Source: Candidatus Aminicenantota bacterium
GTDB lineage: Bacteria > Acidobacteriota > Aminicenantia > Aminicenantales > Aminicenantaceae
Assembly: GCA_016926925.1 (NCBI GenBank)
Contig: JAFGNQ010000464.1
Coordinates: 1 to 5,214, forward strand
Length of the DNA: 5,214 nt
Direction of reading: 5' to 3'
Shown: positions 1 to 5,214 of the stretch, in pieces
How the letters are laid out: each line of letters opens with the position of its first letter
How positions within the stretch are numbered: position 1 is the stretch's first letter
Made by a program: the position numbers and the translations under genes
Notes under the pieces: model-generated
What the model was told of the DNA's origin: nothing
The model's input: only the letters and a program-made list of their open reading frames with translations
Database searches by the model: none

Positions 1-1056
1 AGCCTCTCAGGAGTCTGGATGCCTGATTCCCGGTCGCTGCTTTTGAGCGGGCCGGATCTTACGCGCATTTGCGTGTGGCATCAGCCGCTCGAAGGCAAAC
101 CGGAAAAGCTCAACCTGGGGAAGGCAATCCCTCAAGGAGAAATCAGCGTCAGTTCCAAGGGACACATAGCATTCGTTGCGGCGGAACCGCTGCTGCCGCC
201 CGAGGTGTACCTGATGGATACAGTCAACAGTCTGCCTCGACGGTTGACGGATTTCAACGCAGAGCTCACTTCCCGAAAATTGGGAAAAGTGGAAACCATC
301 CACTGGCAGGGACCGGACGGATTTGACGAGAACGGGGTGGTGATCTTGCCTCCAGGTTTTGAGCCGGGCAGCAAATACCCCCTGGTTTTGATGATTCACG
401 GAGGACCGATGGGGACATCGACCGAAGCCTTTTCTCTCACCCAGCAGTTGATGGCGGCCCAGGGCTGGATCGTTTTCTGCCCGAATTACCGGGGAAGCAA
501 CAACCAGGGTGATGCATTTCAGAGCGCCGTGATCAATGACGCAGGCGAAGGGCCCGGCAAAGATGTGATGGCAGGAATCTCTTCACTCAAAAAGCGCGGG
601 ATCGTCGACGAGACACGGATGGCGGTTTCAGGCTGGTCTTACGGCGGCTACATGACCGCCTGGCTGGCCGCCCACTACCAGGTTTGGAAGGCTGCTGTGG
701 CCGGTGCGGCCGTCACCGACTGGTTCGACTGGTACAATCTGGCCGACATGAACACCTGGGCGGGATTCGGACTTGGAGGTTCTCCCTGGCTCAACGACAA
801 CGCCCAGAATTACTGGCGCCAATCCCCCATCGCCTACGCACACCGGATAAGGACTCCGACATTGATTCTGTCCGACACAAGGGATCCCCGCGTGACCGTT
901 ACGCAATCCTACAAGCTGTATTATGCTCTCAAGGATAATGATGTTCCTGTGGAGTTTATCGCGTATCCGGTGGACGGTCACTTTCCGCGAGATCCGGTCC
1001 ATCAGCGCGACTTATGGAGGCGCTGGAGAGATTGGATCAGCCTCCACTTCCAATGA
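1..1056 (+). CDS. S9 family (prolyl oligopeptidase-type) serine peptidase, 3' part
   Basis: The frame is open from base 1 and ends at TGA 1054-1056, giving 351 codons. The Met at position 19 is probably internal, because family members usually exceed 600 residues and begin with a beta-propeller. Codons 1 to about 90 look like the last propeller blade (PEVYLMD), followed by the alpha/beta-hydrolase domain. Visible signatures are LMIHGGP (oxyanion region), NYRGS, and the nucleophile elbow GWSYGG with the catalytic Ser at codon 213. The catalytic Asp is probably codon 295 in DTRDPRV, and the catalytic His is codon 327 in DGHF. All three triad positions are intact. The family removes short peptides or acylated residues from oligopeptides, often in the periplasm or cytoplasm; the missing N-terminus hides any signal peptide. 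Acylaminoacyl-peptidase and dipeptidyl-peptidase subtypes cannot be separated here. The gene converges with the MFS gene. Confidence 0.93.
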   Translation, partial: SLSGVWMPDSRSLLLSGPDLTRICVWHQPLEGKPEKLNLGKAIPQGEISVSSKGHIAFVAAEPLLPPEVYLMDTVNSLPRRLTDFNAELTSRKLGKVETIHWQGPDGFDENGVVILPPGFEPGSKYPLVLMIHGGPMGTSTEAFSLTQQLMAAQGWIVFCPNYRGSNNQGDAFQSAVINDAGEGPGKDVMAGISSLKKRGIVDETRMAVSGWSYGGYMTAWLAAHYQVWKAAVAGAAVTDWFDWYNLADMNTWAGFGLGGSPWLNDNAQNYWRQSPIAYAHRIRTPTLILSDTRDPRVTVTQSYKLYYALKDNDVPVEFIAYPVDGHFPRDPVHQRDLWRRWRDWISLHFQ

Positions 1057-1070
1057 GTCGAGCGGTTTTA

Positions 1071-2252
1071 CTAAGTCTTTTTCATCTTGATTCTTAAAAT
1101 GACCGCCGTAACCGGTATCAAAACGGACAGCAGGGCTAAAAACAAAAACGTTGTCTCGTAGGATCCTGTCTTATCTCTGATAAAACCGGATACGTAGGGA
1201 CCGAAAAACATTCCTACTCCGCTGACCGTGTTGAGAATGCCGAAGCCCAAACCCATATCCCGATGAGGCAAAACTTTCGATAGATAAGAAAAGACAGGTG
1301 TGGGGATAAGGCCGGCAGCAATCGCCATAATGGTCATAGGAAAGAGAAAATGGGTCGACTTCGATACGAGAAAAAGCGAAAACATCAAAATCAATCCTCC
1401 GACGCCGATGAAGATCTCGTTGCGGCCGAGCTTATCGATGACACGGCCGATTACAGGGCTTAGAACCAATGAACCCAACATAAGCAGGCTGGTGAGGAAG
1501 CCTGCGTATTCGATGCTTTTTCCCCTGGACACGAAAAAATCCGGGGCAAAAGTCGAAAAAGATATGACCGCAGCATTGAACCAGAGCCAGCACAAACCCG
1601 CCAGCCATACCAGGATTCCGATATTGGTCAAACGGGAGAACAAACCGGCCATTTCTCCTTCTTTTCGATCCATTTCGTGCAGAGGATCAGGGGCGGACTT
1701 ATAGAGAATAAGGAAAACCGCCAATCCCGCAATACAAACGAAGGCGGTTATGAAAAAGGGAGCCCTCCAGCCCAGGCTTTCTCCCAATTTGCCGAAAGTC
1801 GTAAAACATATGATCGTACCGACGGGCATGGCCGTGTTATAGATTCCCATGGCCGTCCCCAGTTCACGACCCTGAAACCACAGGGCAAGCGCTTTTGAGG
1901 CAACAATGGAAATAATGACGGCTCCGGTTCCGGCTAGAAACCTTCCCAAACAGGCAACAGGAAAAGTCCTGCCCAGCAAAAGTAAGAGTGTTCCCATTGT
2001 CGCCAGCAAAAATGAAATCAGGCCGACTTTACGGGAACCCCACCGGTCGGAAATCAAGCCGGCCCCGATCGCGAAGAAAATGGCTGGAAACGTGAACAGG
2101 CTCATGAGCGATCCTGCCTGAGCATGTGTTAATCGCAATTCTTTGATGATCAAGGTGAGAACAGGCGGCAGAGACTGTAAGGTGAAAGCATAAACCAGCA
2201 TACAGACATAGACCATGAGCAAGATAATCCAGCGATATTTATTTGCCGGCAT
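1071..2252 (-). CDS. MFS transporter (12 TM, CynX/NimT- or NarK-like)
   Basis: This 393-residue protein is a full-length major facilitator. Two halves of hydrophobic segments are separated by a charged central loop at about residues 185-205. The MFS motif A is seen as GLISDRWGSRKVG at residues 65-77, with its second-half counterpart GRVIDKLGR at 269-277. The short N-terminal tail (PANKYRW) and PPVLTLI after helix 1 resemble cyanate/nitroimidazole-type permeases, but the substrate cannot be read from sequence; small organic anions are one possibility. ATG 2252 is the earliest start, because an in-frame TAA lies two codons before it. There is no convincing Shine-Dalgarno sequence upstream, although GGCGG sits too far away at 14-18 bases. 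The gene begins 42 bp after the toxin stop on the same strand, with no visible terminator between, so read-through from the toxin-antitoxin promoter is possible. Confidence 0.92.
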   Translation of the reverse strand: MPANKYRWIILLMVYVCMLVYAFTLQSLPPVLTLIIKELRLTHAQAGSLMSLFTFPAIFFAIGAGLISDRWGSRKVGLISFLLATMGTLLLLLGRTFPVACLGRFLAGTGAVIISIVASKALALWFQGRELGTAMGIYNTAMPVGTIICFTTFGKLGESLGWRAPFFITAFVCIAGLAVFLILYKSAPDPLHEMDRKEGEMAGLFSRLTNIGILVWLAGLCWLWFNAAVISFSTFAPDFFVSRGKSIEYAGFLTSLLMLGSLVLSPVIGRVIDKLGRNEIFIGVGGLILMFSLFLVSKSTHFLFPMTIMAIAAGLIPTPVFSYLSKVLPHRDMGLGFGILNTVSGVGMFFGPYVSGFIRDKTGSYETTFLFLALLSVLIPVTAVILRIKMKKT

Positions 2253-2294
2253 GGTTGATTATTAATGCCGCCTGAAAATCAAGGCAGAGATAAT

Positions 2295-2558
2295 TTATTC
2301 ATAATGTGTCCACATCCGAATGACTTTAACGGTCTTTTCCTCCTCGAGAATTTGATAGATCAATCTGTGCTGGACATTAATTCTTCGGGAATAAGCTCCT
2401 GAAAGATCCCCAACCAATTTTTCACAAGAAGGATTTTTCCGGAAAGGATCTTCCCGCAGAATCTTTATAAGTATTTCGGCTTTTGGTTTTAATCCTGCCC
2501 GAGCTAATTTGCGCGCATCTTTCTGGGCTTGTTTCGTATAAACGATTTTCCAGCTCAC
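2295..2558 (-). CDS. yoeB: YoeB/Txe family toxin (ribosome-dependent mRNA interferase)
   Basis: The product is an 87-residue RelE-fold toxin (E. coli YoeB has 84). YoeB binds the ribosomal A site and cleaves translated mRNA; YefM blocks it. I chose GTG 2558 over GTG 2579 for three reasons. It forms a GTGA overlap with the antitoxin TGA. GAGGA at 2568-2572 lies nine bases upstream. The protein then starts (M)SWKIVYTK, as relatives do. With this start the recalled E. coli sequence aligns without shift: Glu46 (CEKL) and Arg65 (QHRLIY) match catalytic E46 and R65. The SRRI core is shared, and the C-terminal His85-Tyr86 matches the H83-Y84 pair. All known active-site residues are therefore present, and the toxin is predicted to be active. 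Expression should be coupled to antitoxin translation. Confidence 0.95.
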   Translation of the reverse strand: MSWKIVYTKQAQKDARKLARAGLKPKAEILIKILREDPFRKNPSCEKLVGDLSGAYSRRINVQHRLIYQILEEEKTVKVIRMWTHYE

Positions 2559-2797
2559 CAATCGATTTCCTCTGCACACTCATCAACCGGTGTTTTTAGG
2601 CCTTTTCTTATGGATTCTCTCATCCCGGGAATAGAAACCAGATATAAAGTTTCCTGAATGGCCCGCCAATCATCCTCCGATATGAGAACAGCGTTGGAAC
2701 GTTTTCCCGATATCAACACGGGCTCGTGCGAAGCGGCCACTTCATCTATAAGTCTGTATAATTTGGATCTTGCATCGGTTACTTTTATCACACTCAT
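2555..2797 (-). CDS. yefM: YefM/Phd family antitoxin
   Basis: This is an 80-residue Phd/YefM antitoxin. The N-terminal part (MSVIKVTDARSKLYRLIDEV, about residues 1-20) is the typical dimerising, DNA-binding fold. It continues with a strand reading EPVLISGKRSNAVLIS and the helix EDDWRAIQETLYL. The acidic C-terminal tail (VDECAEEIDW) is the type of segment that wraps the toxin. The start is set at ATG 2797, because GGAGG at 2803-2807 lies five bases upstream. The longer start at 2809 would overlap that Shine-Dalgarno sequence and add four residues not typical of the family. The antitoxin neutralises YoeB and, with it, represses its own promoter. The stop overlaps the toxin's GTG start. The gene is complete, with no sign of decay. 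Confidence 0.95.
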   Translation of the reverse strand: MSVIKVTDARSKLYRLIDEVAASHEPVLISGKRSNAVLISEDDWRAIQETLYLVSIPGMRESIRKGLKTPVDECAEEIDW

Positions 2798-2802
2798 AAC
2801 AG

Positions 2803-2807
2803 CCTCC
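2803..2807 (-). promoter_or_regulatory. Shine-Dalgarno sequence fixing the antitoxin start
   Basis: GGAGG lies five bases before ATG 2797 on the minus strand. An in-frame ATG at 2809 runs into the first G of this site and cannot use it, so 2797 is the likely start. Confidence 0.75.
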
Positions 2808-2813
2808 ATATAT

Positions 2814-2842
2814 ACGGTACGTTATTCCGTACGCTAAGTCAA
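2814..2842 (-). promoter_or_regulatory. Candidate promoter of the yefM-yoeB operon
   Basis: Reading the minus strand, TTGACT (2842-2837, five of six bases of the -35 consensus) is followed after exactly 17 bases by TACCGT (2819-2814). That hexamer keeps the T, A and final T positions of a -10 box but is otherwise weak. Transcription would begin near 2807, leaving a leader of only about ten bases that starts at the Shine-Dalgarno sequence. The spacer contains the GTAC repeats listed separately. TATATA at 2813-2808 is an alternative -10 with a poor 23-base spacing. This is prediction only. Confidence 0.5.
2816..2833. promoter_or_regulatory. Candidate YefM-YoeB operator: two GTAC cores 12 bp apart
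   Basis: GTACG (2817-2821) and CGTAC (2828-2832) form a perfect inverted repeat around a six-base centre. Each arm also holds its own palindromic GTAC core (2817-2820 and 2829-2832); the second extends to the hexamer CGTACG. The cores are 12 bp apart centre to centre. From family knowledge, the E. coli yefM-yoeB operator also uses paired palindromes with a TGTACA core, closely spaced by about one helical turn. The site here lies between the predicted -35 and -10 boxes, as expected for autorepression. Confidence 0.55.
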
Positions 2843-2855
2843 CAAAAACTGCTAA

Positions 2856-2975
2856 TATATTTTCATCCAGGAGAAAGACGTAAATCTGGACGATCTTTCT
2901 CAAAAATTATCTGAGAGAGCAGGACTAAATGGTCCTCTGATTGTTCAATATGCCTTTAAGGGGTGGATCCCATAA
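2856..2975 (+). pseudogene. Possible C-terminal gene remnant in the antitoxin-VOC gap
   Basis: The 173-bp gap from 2843 to 3015 has no clear gene. On the plus strand an open frame of 39 codons runs from a TAA at 2853-2855 to TAA 2973-2975. It reads YIFIQEKDVNLDDLSQKL, then ends in QYAFKGWIP. It has no ATG, GTG or TTG start, yet its composition looks like the end of a folded protein, with amphipathic helix spacing and then a hydrophobic strand. I do not recognise the family. It could be a decayed gene end left by rearrangement, or chance. The rest of the gap holds an A/T-rich inverted repeat (3005-3025) and a six-base A run (2974-2979), neither of which is convincing as a terminator. Confidence 0.25.
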
Positions 2976-3015
2976 AAAAGCCGATTTCAGCTACCATCTT
3001 TAATAGATAAGTATT

Positions 3016-3438
3016 CTATTTATCTGACCAGATAGCTAATTCGTTACCGCTGGGATCGGTAAAATGAAAACGACGTCCTCCCGGAAATTCAAATATATCT
3101 TTAACAATCGTTCCGCCTGCTGATTTCACTTTTTCCTTTATGAGTTTCAGGTTAAGGGAATAAATAATGATCAGCGGGCCTCCCCTCTCAACATCCGGCT
3201 CTTTTCTAAAACCACCATCCAGCCTCCCATCATTGAAGCTCGTATAATCAGGGCCATAATCGACAAACTTCCAACCAAATACATCTCCATAAAAACGCTT
3301 GGCTTCCAAGAGATCCACAACCGGAAGTTCAATGTAATCGATGCGCTTATCTTTCTCTGTCATATCAAATCCTTTCATGGCCAATGTTATCTCAGATACA
3401 AAAACAATGGCCACCCAAAGAATAACTAACCTTTTCAC
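3016..3438 (-). CDS. VOC-superfamily (glyoxalase/bleomycin resistance-like) protein with signal-like N-terminus
   Basis: Residues about 30-140 form a single vicinal-oxygen-chelate domain. It begins RIDYIELPVVDLLEAKRFY and includes FGWKF and DYGPDYTSF, and its end is marked by FPGGRRFHFTDPSGNELAIW. Glu in IELPV, His in RFHF and Glu in GNELAIW sit where VOC metal ligands occur. Substrate and reaction are unknown; relatives are usually cytoplasmic proteins of 115-125 residues. The full frame starts at GTG 3438 with GGGAGG (3446-3451) seven bases upstream, and adds 25 residues. Of these, residues 1-20 (MKRLVILWVAIVFVSEITLA) look like a signal peptide with a possible cut after TLA. A second start, ATG 3363 (MTEKDKRID), has AAAGGA six bases upstream and gives the usual 115-residue protein. 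Either or both may be used. The gene lies 48 bp downstream of the TGA-interrupted gene on the same strand. Confidence 0.88.
   Translation of the reverse strand: MKRLVILWVAIVFVSEITLAMKGFDMTEKDKRIDYIELPVVDLLEAKRFYGDVFGWKFVDYGPDYTSFNDGRLDGGFRKEPDVERGGPLIIIYSLNLKLIKEKVKSAGGTIVKDIFEFPGGRRFHFTDPSGNELAIWSDK
3370..3375 (-). promoter_or_regulatory. Possible internal Shine-Dalgarno sequence for the short VOC start
   Basis: AAAGGA on the minus strand lies six bases before ATG 3363, where the canonical VOC domain would begin. It allows a leaderless cytoplasmic form of 115 residues. It may also be chance, since it falls within codons of the longer frame. Confidence 0.4.
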
Positions 3439-3445
3439 TGTAAGG

Positions 3446-3451
3446 CCTCCC
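3446..3451 (-). promoter_or_regulatory. Shine-Dalgarno sequence for the long (signal-bearing) VOC start
   Basis: GGGAGG lies seven bases before GTG 3438. It is one of the strongest ribosome sites in the window and supports real translation of the N-terminal extension, in competition with the internal ATG 3363. Confidence 0.6.
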
Positions 3452-3486
3452 TAGGAAATCCGGGCTGTCAATTAATGCGCTGAGTA

Positions 3487-3990
3487 TTATGACACAGCTT
3501 GGTGTGAAGATGAAGACGACAAAGAAGGATCCAACCAATCTTCAGTCTTCGGGATCATGATGACGATCTCTGTCGTCATATCCTTTTTCAGAGAATGCCA
3601 TTGGCGGAGGTTTTCGTTTTCCTGAACAGCGACTTGGATTTTTAACATTATTTCGGACATCCCTGCACCTCACTGATCATTGTATAAAATCCAGCCTCCG
3701 TACTCTTCAAAAAGAGCCCAGTCTGGAAGTTTCTCTAGATACCACTTTCCGGCTTCAGCAGGGAGCTTCGAAGTCGCAAAACGATAGCCGACATCGCGAT
3801 TTCCGATGGCGAAAGCCGCTCCTGGAAAAATAGGGATTCCTACAGCTTCGATAACTTTCGCATCCTTAGCAGGAAGCTCTGTGCCATAGGCAAACACATT
3901 CGATAATATCATGAGCCCAACAGATATCAATGCCCATTTTTCAAGTTTTTCTGGCCGTTGACCGTGTCTTTTATTGTGTGATAAGCTCAT
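3487..3990 (-). pseudogene. Small exported protein of unknown function, interrupted by an in-frame TGA
   Basis: The frame from ATG 3990 gives 106 residues to TGA 3672-3670, then continues in the same frame for 60 more to TAA 3489-3487. Residues 19-34 (WALISVGLMILSNVFA) form a signal peptide or anchor after a long basic n-region. The mature part reads VIEAVGIPIFPGA, FATSKLPAEAGKWYLEKLPDW and YGGWILYNDQ. After the TGA come GAGMSEIM and MTTEIVIMIPK, which look like the remaining strands of one compact domain. I do not recognise a named family. The simplest reading is one gene with a recent nonsense mutation or a sequence error. The alternative is two genes: ATG 3660 (57 residues) has GAGG overlapping the TGA, seven bases upstream. 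ATG 3990 has only GGA upstream. Longer starts to 4089 would overlap the divergent gene. GATAAT (4012-4007) is a possible -10 box. Confidence 0.6.
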
Positions 3991-4021
3991 TTCTAAATCC
4001 AAAATAATTATCACTGAAATC
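3991..4021. promoter_or_regulatory. Short divergent intergenic region
   Basis: These 31 A/T-rich bases separate two divergent starts, so promoters for both genes must lie partly inside the opposite coding region. On the minus strand GATAAT (4012-4007) resembles a -10 box, but no good -35 box sits at the right distance. On the plus strand TTGACC (3958-3963) followed by TAAGCT (3982-3987) has an 18-base spacing but a weak -10 match. Neither is convincing alone. Confidence 0.25.
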
Positions 4022-5214
4022 ATGAAAAAATCTGTCCGGCGTATCGTGAAAGTTTTCGGAGTCTTGGCTTTGCTTATCATCTTTGTCATTGGCGGTTGGA
4101 TCGCCTACTTCTACTTCGCCTTGCCTCCTCGAGTCGTAAAGGCCGGCAAGGATATCGGAATAGCCGACGGTATTCTCGCCTTGCCTCTGCCTGAAGGATT
4201 TCAAGAGAATTTCGAGCCGCACATCGCTATCGATCCCAGCGATCCGAATCACATCGAGGTCATGGCGCAGTATGGGATCCGGTTCGGGATGGGCGGGACC
4301 GACATGTTCCGTTGGGTGACACACAACGGCGGTACATCATGGGAAGGGATGACGCTCCCATCCGTGATTCAGGGAGAATACGGCGCGGCTGATCCGAATG
4401 TCGCCATCTTTTCCGATGGACGTACCATATTCGTTGAGTTGTACACCATAGGATTCTCGAGGAAGCTTTCCTTCCTCTCCTTGGCCATGAGCGCAACAGA
4501 GAAGGCCGCTCGAAGGGCATTCAAGCGCAAGTCAGGGCCCCTCGGAGCCCCGGATAAAGTAGAAGGACCTCGAACTCAATTCGGCCTGGCCGTGTTCGCT
4601 ATTGACGGCCCGGACAAGAGACCCAGTGAACCTATTATCATCGAGTCCTCGCTTGAGAGCGGACGCCGCCAGGACAAAAATTGGACGGCTATCGATGATG
4701 ATCCGGACAGCCCGTTTTGGGGCTCTGTGTATGTGGTCTACAACTCCGGTGAGGTCGACTTAGCCGCCAAGCGGCTGAAGGACGATGGCCTGAGGTTGAC
4801 CGTATCGAGGGATCGCGGTGAGAGTTTCGTGAAAATGACCGATCTCACAGAAAGCTGGGTTTGGGCACAAGCAGCGGTGCGGCCGAACGGCATTGTCGAT
4901 GTGATTTACAGTCAATTGAGCAATACATCTTCAGACAATGCCACGACGAATCTGTATCACCGGACATCAAACGACGGAGGCCAAACATTCAGTCCGGGTA
5001 CGTTGATCGTTTCTGAAGAGGATCGACAGTGGTACGACCAACCTGCTATCACGGTCACACCGTCAGGGAATCTGTTTGCATGTTGGGTGCAAAGCTCACC
5101 AACTGCTCCGGCGCGCGTTTACTGCAGTGTATTCAATGAAGCGAGTGGTTGGTCGCCTTCTGTGCCATTGGAGACAGAGCCGGCTGAAAATACAGAGATC
5201 GCGTACCCTGCGAT
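4022..5214 (+). CDS. Membrane-anchored sialidase-like (Asp-box/BNR) beta-propeller protein, 5' part
   Basis: ATG 4022 opens a frame that has no stop to the window end (397 codons plus two bases), so the C-terminus is missing. Residues 1-10 are basic (MKKSVRRIVK). Residues 11-33 are one hydrophobic segment, an uncleaved anchor or signal, placing the rest outside the membrane. The outer part opens with HIAIDPSDPNHI and contains three Asp-box motifs: THNGGTSW (100-107), SRDRGESF (262-269) and SNDGGQTF (316-323). DKNWTAIDDD (218-227) and VYVVYN are further typical propeller strands. This fold occurs in sialidases and other glycan-binding or hydrolysing proteins. The sialidase catalytic arginine triad and Tyr/Glu pair cannot be assigned, so enzyme activity is not claimed. 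No Shine-Dalgarno sequence is visible before the start. The gene diverges from the TGA-interrupted gene across 31 A/T-rich bases. Confidence 0.85.
   Translation, partial: MKKSVRRIVKVFGVLALLIIFVIGGWIAYFYFALPPRVVKAGKDIGIADGILALPLPEGFQENFEPHIAIDPSDPNHIEVMAQYGIRFGMGGTDMFRWVTHNGGTSWEGMTLPSVIQGEYGAADPNVAIFSDGRTIFVELYTIGFSRKLSFLSLAMSATEKAARRAFKRKSGPLGAPDKVEGPRTQFGLAVFAIDGPDKRPSEPIIIESSLESGRRQDKNWTAIDDDPDSPFWGSVYVVYNSGEVDLAAKRLKDDGLRLTVSRDRGESFVKMTDLTESWVWAQAAVRPNGIVDVIYSQLSNTSSDNATTNLYHRTSNDGGQTFSPGTLIVSEEDRQWYDQPAITVTPSGNLFACWVQSSPTAPARVYCSVFNEASGWSPSVPLETEPAENTEIAYPA

Noticed and set aside
628..1002. Minus-strand open frame opposite the S9 peptidase
   Set aside because: It is a shadow of the catalytic domain, which carries intact motifs on the plus strand; the minus translation has no recognisable domain.
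1057..1070. Bidirectional terminator between the convergent peptidase and MFS genes
   Set aside because: The 14 bp gap and its flanks show no inverted repeat, only a T run (1078-1082) inside the MFS 3' end.
1300..1704. Plus-strand open frame opposite the MFS gene
   Set aside because: It is antisense to conserved transporter helices and lacks domain-like content.
2974..2992. Possible intrinsic terminator of the VOC gene (minus-strand hairpin followed by six T)
   Set aside because: The stem has only three Watson-Crick pairs plus one wobble; the T run alone is not enough.
3005..3025. Inverted repeat AGATAA/TTATCT around the VOC stop
   Set aside because: It is six A/T-rich pairs with a nine-base loop and no T run after it; likely chance in A/T-rich sequence.
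3466..3471. Perfect TTGACA (minus strand) upstream of the VOC gene
   Set aside because: At 16 to 18 bases downstream there is only GC-rich sequence overlapping the Shine-Dalgarno site, with no -10 box.
3640..3672. Selenocysteine insertion at the in-frame TGA
   Set aside because: I see no stable stem-loop of bacterial SECIS type directly after the TGA; the nearby GGA/TCC pairing leaves a two-base loop.
3971..4520. Two minus-strand open frames opposite the 5' part of the propeller gene
   Set aside because: They are shadows of the plus-strand frame from 4022, which has a signal anchor and Asp-box motifs.

Overview
This window comes from a bacterial chromosome of medium GC. It has short gene spacing, and GGAGG-type Shine-Dalgarno sequences precede several genes. 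The S9 peptidase, MFS transporter, YefM/YoeB module and exported propeller protein suggest a free-living, protein-degrading Gram-negative bacterium (Acidobacteria-, Aminicenantes- or Deltaproteobacteria-like). Nothing here fixes the taxon, so this is a weak inference. TGA ends the peptidase and antitoxin genes, so TGA works as a stop codon in this genome.

Layout. (1) Positions 1-1056, plus strand: the 3' part of an S9 serine peptidase, with its beginning outside the window. (2) Positions 1071-2252, minus strand: a 12-helix MFS transporter, convergent with the peptidase across only 14 bp. (3) Positions 2295-2842, minus strand: a complete YefM-YoeB toxin-antitoxin module with a GTGA stop/start overlap and a paired-GTAC operator candidate inside its own promoter. 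(4) Positions 2843-3015: a gap without an assignable gene, holding a short coding-like open frame on the plus strand. (5) Positions 3016-3438, minus strand: a glyoxalase/VOC-fold protein with an unexpected signal-peptide-like N-terminus. (6) Positions 3487-3990, minus strand: a small exported protein of unknown function whose frame is cut by one in-frame TGA. (7) Position 4022 to the window end, plus strand: a membrane-anchored sialidase-like (Asp-box/BNR) beta-propeller protein, cut by the window edge and divergent from gene 6 across 31 bp.

How the genes work together. The toxin-antitoxin pair is the only clear functional unit. The TGA-interrupted gene and the VOC gene are codirectional and 48 bp apart, so they may share a transcript. 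The peptidase and MFS transporter could both serve peptide or amino-acid use, but their convergent orientation gives no support for that. I found no RNA gene, IS element, CRISPR array or convincing intrinsic terminator. I see no evidence for a new multi-gene system. The most unusual points are the TGA-interrupted gene and the VOC protein's signal-like extension.
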